NCBI RefSeq assembly: GCF_014109765.1
Contig: NZ_CP059139.1
Coordinates: 1,426,001-1,490,000, forward strand
Origin: Pseudomonas berkeleyensis
GTDB lineage: Bacteria > Pseudomonadota > Gammaproteobacteria > Pseudomonadales > Pseudomonadaceae
DNA: 64,000 nucleotides
Direction: 5' to 3'
Part shown: piece by piece, positions 46,882 to 55,651 of the stretch
How positions within the stretch are numbered: the first letter of the stretch is position 1
Layout of the letters: every line of letters starts with the position of its first letter
Notes under the pieces: model-generated
Seen by the model: the letters and a program-made list of their open reading frames with translations, nothing else
Database searches by the model: none
What the model was told of the DNA's origin: nothing
Position numbers and translations under genes: made by a program

Positions 46882-47861
46882 TGTTGTTGCTCCCGGGGCC
46901 AGAGCTGCAGGTCGTCCTGGCGCAGCAAGCCGAGTTGATGGCCGATCAGCACGACACCGTCGGCGGTATCGAGCAGGCGGCTGTGGTAGCTCTTGTCCAG
47001 GCCGTCCGGCGTCCAGGCCTGCCATTCGCTGGCCGGGGTGCGCGAGCGGAACAGCGCGCCACGGTCGCCGGTGGTCAGCCACTCGCCTTCATGCACGGTG
47101 ATGTCGAACAGGTGCTCAGGGGTGAAGGGCTTCACCGCCTGCCAGCTGTCGCCGCCGTCGCGGCTGATGAAGGCCTGGCCCTGGTTGCCGACGGCAACGC
47201 CGGTGCTGCCGTCGAAGACCAGCGCGCGCAGGCTTTCGCTGCCCAGCTCCTGAGTCGTCCAGGTCAGGCCGCCATCACGGCTGCGCAGCAGGCGGCCGAA
47301 TTCGGCGGTAATCCACAAGTCGCCATCGACGCCTGCGCGGATGCTGTTGAAGGTGACGTCCTCACCAGTGCCCATGGCCTCCCAGTGCGCGGCATCGGCA
47401 TCACCGCGAAACAGTGCGCCCATCTCGCCGACCGCCCAGAAGTGGCCGTCGATGAAGGCGACGCTGAGCAGCTTGCCGGCCAGGTCGGAGACCACCAGTT
47501 CCTGGCTTTGCCAGGGTTCCTGCCCCTGACGCGTCCACAGGTGGCCCTGGTTGCCCACTACCACTTGGCGACCTTTATCCGACACGGCTATGGATTGCAG
47601 ATTGCTGCGCGCCGGCAGCTCTTCCCGTGCCCAGGTGGCACCGGCATCGAGGCTCGACAGCAGGGCACCGTTCTGCCCGACGATCCACAGGTGCTCACCC
47701 AGTGCGGCGCCGTCGAAGAAGGCGTCGCGGCGTTCCAGCAGCGGCTGATCCAGTGGTACCGGATTGACCGAAGGTTTGATGAATACAGCGGCATAGGCCA
47801 GGCTGCCGATCACCATCCAGGGCGCCAGCCGCGCGAGCCAGCCAAGCAGGCACTTAAACAT
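46878..47861 (-). CDS. YCF48/BNR-repeat beta-propeller protein
   Basis: The 327-residue protein has an N-terminal hydrophobic anchor (LAPWMVIGSLAYAAVF) and five to seven repeats of the form S-x-D-x-G-x-T/S-W (SLDAGATWARE, SRDGGLTWTTQ, SRDGGDSWQAV) with intervening V-G-x-x-G strands. It is related to the photosystem assembly factor YCF48/Hcf136, which here probably acts as a periplasmic scaffold. It overlaps the HMG-CoA-lyase gene by 8 bases and the transporter gene by 4, a sign of tight coupling. Confidence 0.85.
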   Translation of the reverse strand: MFKCLLGWLARLAPWMVIGSLAYAAVFIKPSVNPVPLDQPLLERRDAFFDGAALGEHLWIVGQNGALLSSLDAGATWAREELPARSNLQSIAVSDKGRQVVVGNQGHLWTRQGQEPWQSQELVVSDLAGKLLSVAFIDGHFWAVGEMGALFRGDADAAHWEAMGTGEDVTFNSIRAGVDGDLWITAEFGRLLRSRDGGLTWTTQELGSESLRALVFDGSTGVAVGNQGQAFISRDGGDSWQAVKPFTPEHLFDITVHEGEWLTTGDRGALFRSRTPASEWQAWTPDGLDKSYHSRLLDTADGVVLIGHQLGLLRQDDLQLWPREQQQ

Positions 47862-48777
47862 GGCTGCCTCCTTGTCGCTTGCCGGCCTGGCGGTCGAGCC
47901 AGCGGAACGAATGGCCGCCCAGCGGCGTACCGGTCAGCGCTTGTACACGCTGCACGGCATCGACCAGCGCCAGCGGTTCGATACCGCTGCGCAGGCCCAT
48001 GGCGTCGAGCATCAGCACCAGGTCTTCGGTGGCCAGGTTGCCGGTGGCGCCCGGCGAGAAGGGGCAGCCGCCGAGGCCGCCGATGGAGCTGTCGAACTCA
48101 CGCACGCCGCACTCCAGTGCGGCCAGTACGTTGGCCAGGGCCATGCCACGGGTGTCGTGGAAGTGGCACGACAGTTGGCCGGCTGCGCTGGGCGTGGCCA
48201 GCCGTTCCAGCACCTCACGCACGGCACGCGGATTGGCCGCGCCAATGGTGTCAGCGATGATCACCTTGTCCGCGCCAGCCTCGAACATGCGCTGGGTCAG
48301 GTATTCCACCACCGAGGGCGGGGTCAGGCCCTCGAACGGACATTCGAAGGCGACGGCGACATAGGCGCGGGCCTGGATGCCGTCCTCGCGGGCGCGCTGC
48401 ATCAGCTCGGCGCAGACCGCGGTGGTCTGTTCCAGGCTCATGTTGATGTTGCGCTGGTTCATGGTCTCGGTGGCCGACAGCACCACGGCAACCGAACGCA
48501 CACCGGCTTCGCGCGCCAGTTCGTAGCCGCGCAGGTTGGGCACCAGCGCCGAGTAGGCGACTGCATCGGTCATCGGCAGCAGCTTGAACAGCTCGCCGGT
48601 GCCGGCCATCTGCGGTACTGCCTTGGGCGATACGAAACTGCCGACCTCGATGCTGCGAATACCGCTATCGAGCAACGCATCGATCATCAACAGACGTTCT
48701 TCGATGCTCAGGGTCTTGCCCTGGCTCTGCAGCCCGTCGCGCGGGCCGACTTCATTGACGGTGACGAAATTGCTCAT
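47854..48777 (-). CDS. HMG-CoA-lyase-family aldol lyase
   Basis: This 307-residue TIM barrel begins VNEVGPRDGLQSQ (metal and substrate-binding Arg-Asp), contains SCHFHDTRGMALANV (metal-binding His) and the signature GLGGCPFSPGATGN with the loop Cys. Family members cleave HMG-CoA to acetoacetate and acetyl-CoA, but the group also includes R-citramalyl-CoA lyase. The type III CoA-transferase lies 3 bp upstream, so the pair plausibly activates and cleaves the same 3-hydroxy acid. Leucine catabolism genes are not nearby, which argues for a specialised role. Confidence 0.88.
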   Translation of the reverse strand: MSNFVTVNEVGPRDGLQSQGKTLSIEERLLMIDALLDSGIRSIEVGSFVSPKAVPQMAGTGELFKLLPMTDAVAYSALVPNLRGYELAREAGVRSVAVVLSATETMNQRNINMSLEQTTAVCAELMQRAREDGIQARAYVAVAFECPFEGLTPPSVVEYLTQRMFEAGADKVIIADTIGAANPRAVREVLERLATPSAAGQLSCHFHDTRGMALANVLAALECGVREFDSSIGGLGGCPFSPGATGNLATEDLVLMLDAMGLRSGIEPLALVDAVQRVQALTGTPLGGHSFRWLDRQAGKRQGGSHV

Positions 48778-48780
48778 GCC

Positions 48781-49980
48781 TCACCCCACGATCCGCTGGT
48801 TCTTCAGCGCAGCGATGCGCTCGGCGTCGTAACCCAGCACGCGTTCGAGCACCGCATCGGTGTGCTCGCCCAGCAGGGGCGGGGGGCTGTAGCTGTCTTC
48901 GTCGTCGGCCGAGAGCTTGATCGGGTTGCCCGGTGCTTCCACCGTGCCGCCTTGCGGGTGAGGGATTTCCACCACCATCTTGCGGTGGCGCACCTGCGGG
49001 TCGGCCAGCGCGTCGCTGAAGCGGTTGACCGGGGCACAGGGCACGCGTACCGAGGACAGCTGCTCGACCCAGTGAGCGGTGTCGCGGGTGGCGAACAGCT
49101 CGTTGAGGATGCCGTCGATCAGTTTCTTGTCGGCCAGGCGCGCAGGCTGGGTCTTGTACTTGGGATCCTTGAGCGCCTCGACATCGAGCAGGCCGACCAG
49201 GTTGTCCCAGAAGCTGTCGAAGATCACCGCGACGATGATGAAACCGTCGGCGGTGCGGTAGGTGTTGTACGGCACATGGACGAAGTGACCATTGCCCAGC
49301 GGCTCGGGGTTCTCGCCGCTGAGGAAGTACATGGTGGCCATGTAGTTGAGCATGCTGATCTGGCAGTCGAGCATGCTGATGTCGACGTGTTGACCGTGGC
49401 CCTTGCTATGGCGTGCCTGCAGTGCAGCCAGCACACCCATGACGGCGAACATGCCGCCGCCCAGATCGCCGATGGGAATGCCGGCGCGGGTCGGGTGCTC
49501 GGCGTTGTCGCCGGTGATCGACATGCCGCCGCCGATGCCTTGCACCACCTGGTCGAAGGCCGGGCGTTGGTAGTTGGGGCCGTCCTGGCCGAAGCCGGAC
49601 ACCGAGCAGGTGATGATCAGAGGGTTGATCTGTTTGAGGTGCTCGTAGTCGATCTTGAGCTTTTGCGGTACGCCAGCGCTGAAGTTGTCCAGCACCACGT
49701 CGGCCTCTCGCACCAGGTCGTGGAACACGGCCAGGCCCTGTTCGCTCTTGAGGTCGATGCATACGCTCTGCTTGTTGCGATTGAGCGTGAGGAAGTAGGC
49801 GCCCATGCCCTTGAACGAATGCCGAGGATCCTTGGCTAGCAGCGCGCGCGTGCCTTCGCCAGTCAGTGGCTCGACCTTGATTGTTTCCGCCCCGAGATCG
49901 GCAAGGATCATTCCGGCATAGGGGCCGGACAGCATATGGGTCAGATCGAGGATGCGAATCCCCTCTAGCGGTTTGCTCAT
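48781..49980 (-). CDS. Type III (CaiB/BaiF) CoA-transferase
   Basis: The 399-residue enzyme starts KPLEGIRILDLTHMLSGPYAGMILADLGAETIKVEP, the family N-terminus, and has the catalytic Asp in GIPIGDLGGGMFA, with LGNGHFVHVPYNTY further on. Such enzymes move CoA from succinyl-CoA or another donor to a carboxylic acid; relatives act on citramalate, glutarate, HMG, oxalate and carnitine. It is the first gene of a six-gene run ending at DUF1329 and is preceded by a -24/-12 sequence 45-60 bp upstream. The acceptor acid is unknown. Confidence 0.9.
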   Translation of the reverse strand: MSKPLEGIRILDLTHMLSGPYAGMILADLGAETIKVEPLTGEGTRALLAKDPRHSFKGMGAYFLTLNRNKQSVCIDLKSEQGLAVFHDLVREADVVLDNFSAGVPQKLKIDYEHLKQINPLIITCSVSGFGQDGPNYQRPAFDQVVQGIGGGMSITGDNAEHPTRAGIPIGDLGGGMFAVMGVLAALQARHSKGHGQHVDISMLDCQISMLNYMATMYFLSGENPEPLGNGHFVHVPYNTYRTADGFIIVAVIFDSFWDNLVGLLDVEALKDPKYKTQPARLADKKLIDGILNELFATRDTAHWVEQLSSVRVPCAPVNRFSDALADPQVRHRKMVVEIPHPQGGTVEAPGNPIKLSADDEDSYSPPPLLGEHTDAVLERVLGYDAERIAALKNQRIVG

Positions 49981-50024
49981 GATCGTTCTCTTGTACTTGT
50001 TGGAATTGCCCGCACAAGAGGGAT

Positions 50025-50041
50025 AGCAAGGCCCTTGCCAA
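50025..50041 (-). promoter_or_regulatory. Sigma54-type promoter for the CoA-transferase operon
   Basis: On the minus strand the sequence is TTGGCAAGGGCCTTGCT: GG (50039-50038) and GC (50027-50026) separated by exactly ten bases, with TTGGCA and TTGC boxes. Initiation would fall near 50014, about 35 bp before the CoA-transferase ATG. AT-rich DNA lies just upstream. The sigma54 activator gene at 32362-34224 is in the same cluster. Confidence 0.7.
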
Positions 50042-50094
50042 GTCTTTGAATGACTTTTAGTTGTTTGTTTTTAAAGGGATTTTTTTAATTTTTT

Positions 50095-50720
50095 GAGTGA
50101 ATCAGCGAAGCGCTTGGAGCAATCGCATTGCAAGCTGAAATGGCGATTTCATTCTGCATGGATGGTGTTGAACGAACTGGGAAGGGAGGCTGGCGGGGAG
50201 TGGGCAGATGGTTCGCCGGCTGGGAGGTTGTTCGTATGGTGGAGGGGGGATACAGGGCTGGTACTTCGGGATCGTATTTCGGTCAGGCTTGGCACTATCC
50301 ATTGGCGCGCCGTCTGATCTGATGGGTTTCGCCCCTTACGGGCGAGTCACTTTCTCTTGCTTGCCCAAGAGAAAGTAACCAAAGAGAAGGGCACCCCGAC
50401 ATCCGGCCCCGGCTGCGCCGGGGTTCGTTCGCTCCATCATTGCTCCGAGGGTCGGCTTACAAGGGCCGTCCCTGCCCCTTTAAGCCTCTCGCGGCATCCA
50501 TGCCGCTCGCCCCTCTACACAACGATTTCACTCACCCTCCTGAAGGGGACTTGGGCGTCGCCTGCAAGATCGCGATTCAAGAGTGAAAGCACGGATATTG
50601 CGGATTGGCCACAAGGGCACAGCGAAGCAGGTGTAGCGCCCATTAGGGGCGAAACCTATCAGGCCAGGCTGCGCGCTAATGAAGAGCACCAAGTCTGGTG
50701 TCATTCAAATGCGAAGAGCA
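50095..50720. repeat. Non-coding region containing a dispersed Pseudomonas-type repeat
   Basis: The gap between the two operons holds no convincing gene; small open frames here lack ribosome sites and family similarity. From about 50320 it carries the pattern TTACGGGCGAGTCAC, a perfect inverted repeat, AGAAAGTAACCAAAGAGAAG and GCACCCCGACATCCGG. I recognise this as resembling a repeat seen in many pseudomonads. It probably marks an insertion hot spot or operon boundary. Recognition of the repeat family is from memory. Confidence 0.5.
50349..50376. repeat. Perfect 11-bp inverted repeat in the dispersed element
   Basis: ACTTTCTCTTG and CAAGAGAAAGT face each other across a six-base loop. The hairpin lies near the start of the repeat region between the CoA-transferase operon and the OYE gene. 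Confidence 0.65.
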
Positions 50721-50726
50721 CCCCCC

Positions 50727-50753
50727 AAAAAAAACCGGCACACAAGGTGCCGG
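50727..50753 (-). terminator. Intrinsic terminator of the OYE/racemase-like operon
   Basis: Read on the minus strand, a 7-bp stem (CCGGCAC with GTGCCGG, five-base loop) is followed by eight T residues, about 25 bp past the stop of the OYE-type gene at 50778. It ends the upstream transcript, so the CoA-transferase operon needs its own promoter, which agrees with the -24/-12 site at 50025-50041. Confidence 0.85.
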
Positions 50754-50777
50754 CAAACTTCACGCTCAGGAGCAGTC

Positions 50778-52856
50778 TCAGGTGAATCGATGTGCTTCGA
50801 TGGGGCCGTCGAATCCTTCCAGGGCACCTGGTTCGATGTAGCGTTTCCAGTTGTCGAAGATTTCCCGGCCGGCGAGAAAACCCTCGAAGATCGCGTGGTC
50901 GGTCTTGCGTGGTACCACGGCGTCGCCGACGCGGTGTACGTGCGGCAGCTCGGCCTTGAGGGCGTGGTACAGGCCGTCCACCGGCAAGTGGCGCACCGCC
51001 AGGACGATACTGTCGAAGCCTTCCAGGGTCTGTTCCTCGCAGCTGTAGAGGTTGAACAGATCGACCGCCGTACCGCGTACCCGGCTGACCCAGGCATTGA
51101 GGGTGTAAGTCAGGCCACGGCTGAACAGGTTGGCGTACACCACCGGCTGATCCAGGGTGGTGCCCAGACGATGGAACAGCGCGTTCCAGCGTGTGACCAC
51201 GTGCACCTCGTGGCCGTTTTCCACCAGCAGCTCGGTGATGCCGGCGGAGTAGCGGTTGCCTTCCTCGTCCAGCACCAGCACGCGCTTGCCGACCCGCTGC
51301 GGCTGTGCCAGCACGTCGAGCGCGGTGAACACATGCTCGGCATCCAGCCCCGGCACCTGCTCGACCAGCGGGTTGATGTCGGAGTAACCGCTGCGATCCG
51401 GCAGCGAGCCGGTGGCGACGATCACGCCATCCGGTTGCAGTGCGCGGATCGAGTCGACGCTGGCTTCGCAGTTCAGCTTCACCTGCACACCGGCCTTGGC
51501 CATCTGCACCTTGAGGTCTTCGGTGATCCAGGCGAAGGAATCGCGACGCGGCAGGCGCACGATATGGTTGACCTGGCCACCGAGTTCGCCGGCCTTCTCC
51601 AGCAGGGTGACGCGGTGTCCGCGCTTGGCCAGGCCCTCGGCCGCCTTCATCCCGGCTGGACCACCGCCGACCACCACCCAGTGTCTGGCCGCTGGCGCCA
51701 GCTCCAGCGTCTGTGGCCCGAAGACTTCCTCGCGGCCGGTGGCCGGGTTCACCTGGCAGGTCATCGAAGTGCCGTGGAACAGTCGCGAAACGCAGCCCTG
51801 GTTGCAGCGCAGGCAGTGGTAGATCTCGTCCTCGCGGCCCTCGGCAGTCTTGCGCGCGAACTCGGGGTCGGCGATCTGTGCGCGGGTCATGGCCACCATG
51901 TCGGCGTCGCCACGCGCGAGGATGGCCTCGGCCTCGCCGGCACTGCCGATGCCCGAGACGCAGAACACCGGCAGCTTCACCGCGCGCTTGAGGCGCGCCA
52001 CCGGGTCGACCAGCCAGCCATTGGGTACGTCATACGGAGGCATGATGTAGGTGGCCGACTGGTACACCCCGGCGGTGGCCATGATGTAGTCGATCTGGCC
52101 GGTGGCCTCGACCGTCTGCGCGACCTTGATCCAGTCGTCGATCTGCATGCCGCCCGGCACCATTTCGTCCATCGATAGGCGAATGCCGATCACCAGATCC
52201 GGGCCGACCTTCTCGCGCACCGCCGCGATCACTTCGAGCGGCAGGCGCATGCGATTCTCGTAGCTGCCGCCATATTCATCGGTGCGTTTGTTGAACAGCG
52301 GGGAGATGAACTGGTGCAGCAGGTAGCTGTGCGCCAGGTGAATCTCGACACCGTCGAAGCCGGCCAGGCGTGCGTACTCGGCCGAGCGCACCCAGCCCTC
52401 GACGACCTCGTCCATGTCCGAGCGCTCCATGGCCTTGGCCATCTCGCCGAACACCGGTGACTTGATGTTGGACGACGACCAGAGCACGCGGTAGTCGTCC
52501 ATGGCATGGGTTTCGCCCATTACGCCGAAGTGGTTGAGCTGGGCGAAGATGTGCGCACCGAAGCCATGCACCGCCTGTGTAAGCGCGGTGTCGCGCTCGA
52601 TCATTTCCTCGCGATAGCCATAGGGATAGCCGCGGCAGAACGTGTTGGAGGTCGGGTGGATCAGGCGGTTGCCGGTAACCATCAGGCCGATGCCGCCTTT
52701 GGCGCGCGCGGTGTGGTAGTAGATGTCGCGGTTGTTGGTCAGCCCTTCCGGCGAGTTGAAGGCCATGGCATGGGCTGACTGCATGATGCGGTTGCGCAGG
52801 GTGATGCCGCGCAGGCGCAGCGGTTGGAACAGGTGCGGATAACGTTCGACGGTCAT
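50778..52856 (-). CDS. OYE-type FMN/[4Fe-4S]/FAD oxidoreductase (2,4-dienoyl-CoA reductase-like), copy 1
   Basis: The 692-residue protein has an N-terminal OYE barrel (LFQPLRLRGITLRNRIMQSAHA; FDGVEIHLAHSYLLHQFISP), the iron-sulfur motif C-x2-C-x3-C-x11-C in LRCNQGCVSRLFHG and following residues, and a C-terminal FAD/NAD domain (VVVGGGPAGMKAA). Relatives include FadH, trimethylamine dehydrogenase and bile-acid or N-demethylating enzymes. It would reduce an activated C=C bond or oxidise an N-methyl group. It has a good ribosome site (GAAGGAGAA). It is a paralogue of the enzyme at 52976-55093. Confidence 0.9.
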   Translation of the reverse strand: MTVERYPHLFQPLRLRGITLRNRIMQSAHAMAFNSPEGLTNNRDIYYHTARAKGGIGLMVTGNRLIHPTSNTFCRGYPYGYREEMIERDTALTQAVHGFGAHIFAQLNHFGVMGETHAMDDYRVLWSSSNIKSPVFGEMAKAMERSDMDEVVEGWVRSAEYARLAGFDGVEIHLAHSYLLHQFISPLFNKRTDEYGGSYENRMRLPLEVIAAVREKVGPDLVIGIRLSMDEMVPGGMQIDDWIKVAQTVEATGQIDYIMATAGVYQSATYIMPPYDVPNGWLVDPVARLKRAVKLPVFCVSGIGSAGEAEAILARGDADMVAMTRAQIADPEFARKTAEGREDEIYHCLRCNQGCVSRLFHGTSMTCQVNPATGREEVFGPQTLELAPAARHWVVVGGGPAGMKAAEGLAKRGHRVTLLEKAGELGGQVNHIVRLPRRDSFAWITEDLKVQMAKAGVQVKLNCEASVDSIRALQPDGVIVATGSLPDRSGYSDINPLVEQVPGLDAEHVFTALDVLAQPQRVGKRVLVLDEEGNRYSAGITELLVENGHEVHVVTRWNALFHRLGTTLDQPVVYANLFSRGLTYTLNAWVSRVRGTAVDLFNLYSCEEQTLEGFDSIVLAVRHLPVDGLYHALKAELPHVHRVGDAVVPRKTDHAIFEGFLAGREIFDNWKRYIEPGALEGFDGPIEAHRFT

Positions 52857-52904
52857 GTTGTTCTCCTTCGCGGCCGACAGGGCCGGCCGGAAATGGCGTC
52901 ATGT

Positions 52905-52958
52905 CGCGCACAGCCGAAGGACTGTGCGCGGCTTTGCGTAGGGTGCGCTGTGCGCACC
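52905..52958. repeat. Intercistronic hairpin plus half of a GTAGGGTGCGC repeat
   Basis: CGCGCACAG and CTGTGCGCG form a perfect 9-bp stem (52905-52930), followed at 52938 by GTAGGGTGCGCTGTGCGCACC, a single arm of the repeat found as an inverted pair at 9599-9677. It lies in the 119-bp gap between the two OYE-type genes. It may adjust message stability between them. Confidence 0.6.
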
Positions 52959-52975
52959 GCTAGCCGATCAAGCGA

Positions 52976-55093
52976 TCAGCCCACCGGCGCGCCCATGGCC
53001 GTGCGCCAGTCGGCGCCGAAGCCTTCCAGCTCGCCCTGTTCGATGAACCGGTTCGGGTCGTCGAGCAACTCGCGACCGGCCAACATGCCTTCATAGAGAG
53101 TGTCCTGCAGCGGCCTGGGCAGGCGTGCGTCGCCGATGCAATGGAGGTTCTGCACCCGGCCCTGCAAGGCGCGGTAGAGCGCATCGTGCGGGCTGTGCCC
53201 GGCGGCGATGATGAAGGTGTCGGCCTCCAGGCTTTCGCCGTTCTCGTCGGTGAACAGGTTGAGCAGTTGCGCACGCTTGCCGTCGATGCTGCGTACCCAG
53301 CTGTTGAGGGTGTATTGCAGGCCCTTGCGGAACACGTGCTGGTAGTTCACCGGCAGATCCAGGGTCAGGGCGAGGTTGGGCGCCAGGGCGATGAAGCGGC
53401 TGACCAGATGCACCTGATGGCCACGATCGAGCAGGTATTCGGCGGTGCCCAGGGCGTAGCGGCCGCCGTCCTCGTCGAACAGCACCACACGCTTGCCGAC
53501 CCGCGCCGGATCTTCGAGAGCCTCGACCACGCTGAGCACGTTGTCCTGCTCGGTACCGGGCACGCGATCCACGGCGGGGCGCGTCGAGGTGAACGCGGTT
53601 TTCAGCGGTGTCGAGCCGGTAGCCAGAAGCACGCCGTCTGCACCGAACGCGACCACATCGTCGGCGCTCATCGCGCAGTTCAGGCGAATCTCCACCCCGG
53701 CCTTGCGCAGTTGCCGTTCCAGGTCGCGCGGGATGAAACCGAACTTATGCCGGCGCGGCAGGCGTGCGGCGAGGTTGAGCAGGCCGCCGAGGCGGTCGTC
53801 CTTCTCTACCAGAGTGACCAGGTGGCCACGCTGGCGCAGGGTGAGTGCCGCCTTCATGCCCGCCGGGCCGCCGCCTACCACCAGCCAGTTGCCGGGCGTT
53901 TCGGCAGGCTTGAGGGTGTGCAGGCCGAAACGCTGCTCGCGCCCGGCTGCCGGGTTGACCACGCAGGAGATCGCGTTGCCGGCCATCAACCGGGCGATGC
54001 ACGCCTGGTTGCAGCGGATGCAGTGGTTGATCTCGTCCTCACGGCCTTCGCGCAACTTGTTGCAGAACTCGGGGTCGGCGATCTGCGTGCGGGTCATCGC
54101 CACCATGTCGGTGGCGCCGCTGGCCACCAGGGCCTCGGCTTTCTCCGGGTCGACGATATGGCCGACGATGAATACCGGAATATCGCTGACTTCACGCAAG
54201 GAGGCACGCAGACGGGCGCCGTCGTCCACCAGCCAGTTCTCCGGGTAGTCGCCTGGCGGAATCTGGTCGGCGTGGGCGGCATAGGTACCGGCGGTGGCGC
54301 TGACGTAATCGATCAGGCCGGTCTCGACCATCTTGCGGGTCATCTGGATCGCCGTGTCGGCATGCATACCGTCGACGGTGCATTCATCCAGCGAGACGCG
54401 AATGCCCACCACGAAATCCGGGCCGACCGCGTCACGTACGCGCTGCATGGTTTCGATGGGGAAGCGCACGATGTTGTCGAGGCTGCCGCCGTACTCGTCG
54501 GTGCGCTTGTTGTAGACGAAGGACAGGAACTGCTGGTGCAGATAGCCGTGTGAATAGTGCAGCTCGACGCCGTCGAAGCCCGCCGCTTTGGCATTCAGCG
54601 CGGTCAGGGCGAAGTGTTCCGACACCTCGTCCATTTCCGCCTTGGTCATCTCCTTGGCCCACTCGTTGTAGGCCGGCGACTTCATGGTCGACGGGCCCCA
54701 CTGCACGCGGTAGTCGTCCAGCGCGCCGCTGCGGCCCTGCGGGCCGAAATGGATCAGTTGGGCGATGATGCGTGCGCCGAAGGCATGCACGGCGTTCACC
54801 ATCTCTGCGTCGCGCTCGATCATTTCCTGGCGGTTACCGCGTGCCAGCGAGCGGTTGGGGCCAGTGGAGGCGGGGTGGGTGTGGCGCGCACCGGTGACGA
54901 TCAGGCCGATGCCGCCCTTGGCACGTTCGGCCTGGTAGTGGATGTCACGGTCGTTGGTCAGCCCCTCGGCCGAGGCGAAGCCCTTGGCATGGGCGGTTTG
55001 CATCAGGCGGTTGCGTACGGTGATGTTGCCGATTTTCAGCGGCGAGAAAATCGAGGGATAGCGAAGCTCCCCCGGCGTCTTGGGCTGGGTCAT
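52976..55093 (-). CDS. OYE-type FMN/[4Fe-4S]/FAD oxidoreductase, copy 2
   Basis: I use ATG 55093 with AAGGA eight bases upstream (705 residues); ATG 55102 is an alternative, and the longer frame to 55204 lacks similarity. The OYE barrel (IFSPLKIGNITVRNRLMQTAHAKG; FDGVELHYSHGYLHQQF), iron-sulfur cysteines (CIRCNQACIARLMAG...CVVNP) and FAD motif (VVGGGPAGMKAALTL) follow in the same order as in copy 1. The two copies differ clearly in sequence, so they may act on successive intermediates rather than duplicate one step. The promoter is probably the -24/-12 site near 56469. Confidence 0.9.
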   Translation of the reverse strand: MTQPKTPGELRYPSIFSPLKIGNITVRNRLMQTAHAKGFASAEGLTNDRDIHYQAERAKGGIGLIVTGARHTHPASTGPNRSLARGNRQEMIERDAEMVNAVHAFGARIIAQLIHFGPQGRSGALDDYRVQWGPSTMKSPAYNEWAKEMTKAEMDEVSEHFALTALNAKAAGFDGVELHYSHGYLHQQFLSFVYNKRTDEYGGSLDNIVRFPIETMQRVRDAVGPDFVVGIRVSLDECTVDGMHADTAIQMTRKMVETGLIDYVSATAGTYAAHADQIPPGDYPENWLVDDGARLRASLREVSDIPVFIVGHIVDPEKAEALVASGATDMVAMTRTQIADPEFCNKLREGREDEINHCIRCNQACIARLMAGNAISCVVNPAAGREQRFGLHTLKPAETPGNWLVVGGGPAGMKAALTLRQRGHLVTLVEKDDRLGGLLNLAARLPRRHKFGFIPRDLERQLRKAGVEIRLNCAMSADDVVAFGADGVLLATGSTPLKTAFTSTRPAVDRVPGTEQDNVLSVVEALEDPARVGKRVVLFDEDGGRYALGTAEYLLDRGHQVHLVSRFIALAPNLALTLDLPVNYQHVFRKGLQYTLNSWVRSIDGKRAQLLNLFTDENGESLEADTFIIAAGHSPHDALYRALQGRVQNLHCIGDARLPRPLQDTLYEGMLAGRELLDDPNRFIEQGELEGFGADWRTAMGAPVG

Positions 55094-55240
55094 TTTCCTC
55101 ATCCTTTGTTCTTGTTCTGGTGAGTGGCCCGTCGTCGTGGAGCGGGCCGCAACCGCTGTCCGCACTACCGTCAGAGTGGTAGGCGGGCAGGGCACCCGGA
55201 GCACATCAGAGGAGATGTCTCCGAGCCATGCATGGAACGA

Positions 55241-55630
55241 TCAGCGCAGCACGTTCTCGCCGCTCATGAATACGAACACGCGGCGGAACTTGCCGTCCTC
55301 GACGTACCAGAAGTTGCAGTTGCGCAGGCGGGTTTCGTTGCCTCGCGCGTCCTTGAGGTAGACGTTGAAGCGCGAGCAGATGGTCTGGGTCTCGACGTCG
55401 ACTGCCAGTTCGAAATCGCCGTGCCAGATTTCCTCGAAGTTGGCGAACAGGTTGTCGAACATCTTGCGCACACCGGTATGGCCGTCGTGCGTGAGGTTGT
55501 CGGTCTGGATGGTGAACGCCACGTCTTCGTGGAAGCAGTCCAGCACGCCGGCCATGTTCTTGTTGTCCACGTTGGCGAAGTACTTCTGTGTAGCCAGGTC
55601 GATCAGTTGCTCACGGGAAAGATGACTCAT
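55241..55630 (-). CDS. NTF2/SnoaL-like protein
   Basis: This 129-residue protein has the cone-shaped NTF2-fold signature: an N-terminal helix (REQLIDLATQKYFANVDNKNMAGVLDCFHEDVAF), a strand with DGHTGVRKMFDNLF and final antiparallel strands (CNFWYVEDGKFRRVFVFMSG). The family includes ketosteroid isomerase, polyketide cyclases and dehydratases, as well as non-catalytic binders. Placed between the racemase-like and OYE genes, it may isomerise or dehydrate an intermediate. Catalytic residues cannot be assigned with confidence. Confidence 0.82.
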   Translation of the reverse strand: MSHLSREQLIDLATQKYFANVDNKNMAGVLDCFHEDVAFTIQTDNLTHDGHTGVRKMFDNLFANFEEIWHGDFELAVDVETQTICSRFNVYLKDARGNETRLRNCNFWYVEDGKFRRVFVFMSGENVLR

Positions 55631-55651
55631 TGCTTGTTCTCCTTGTTGATG

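Noticed and set aside
50093..50785. Small open frames in the gap before the OYE genes as coding genes
   Set aside because: They overlap a dispersed repeat, lack ribosome sites and show no recognisable protein features.
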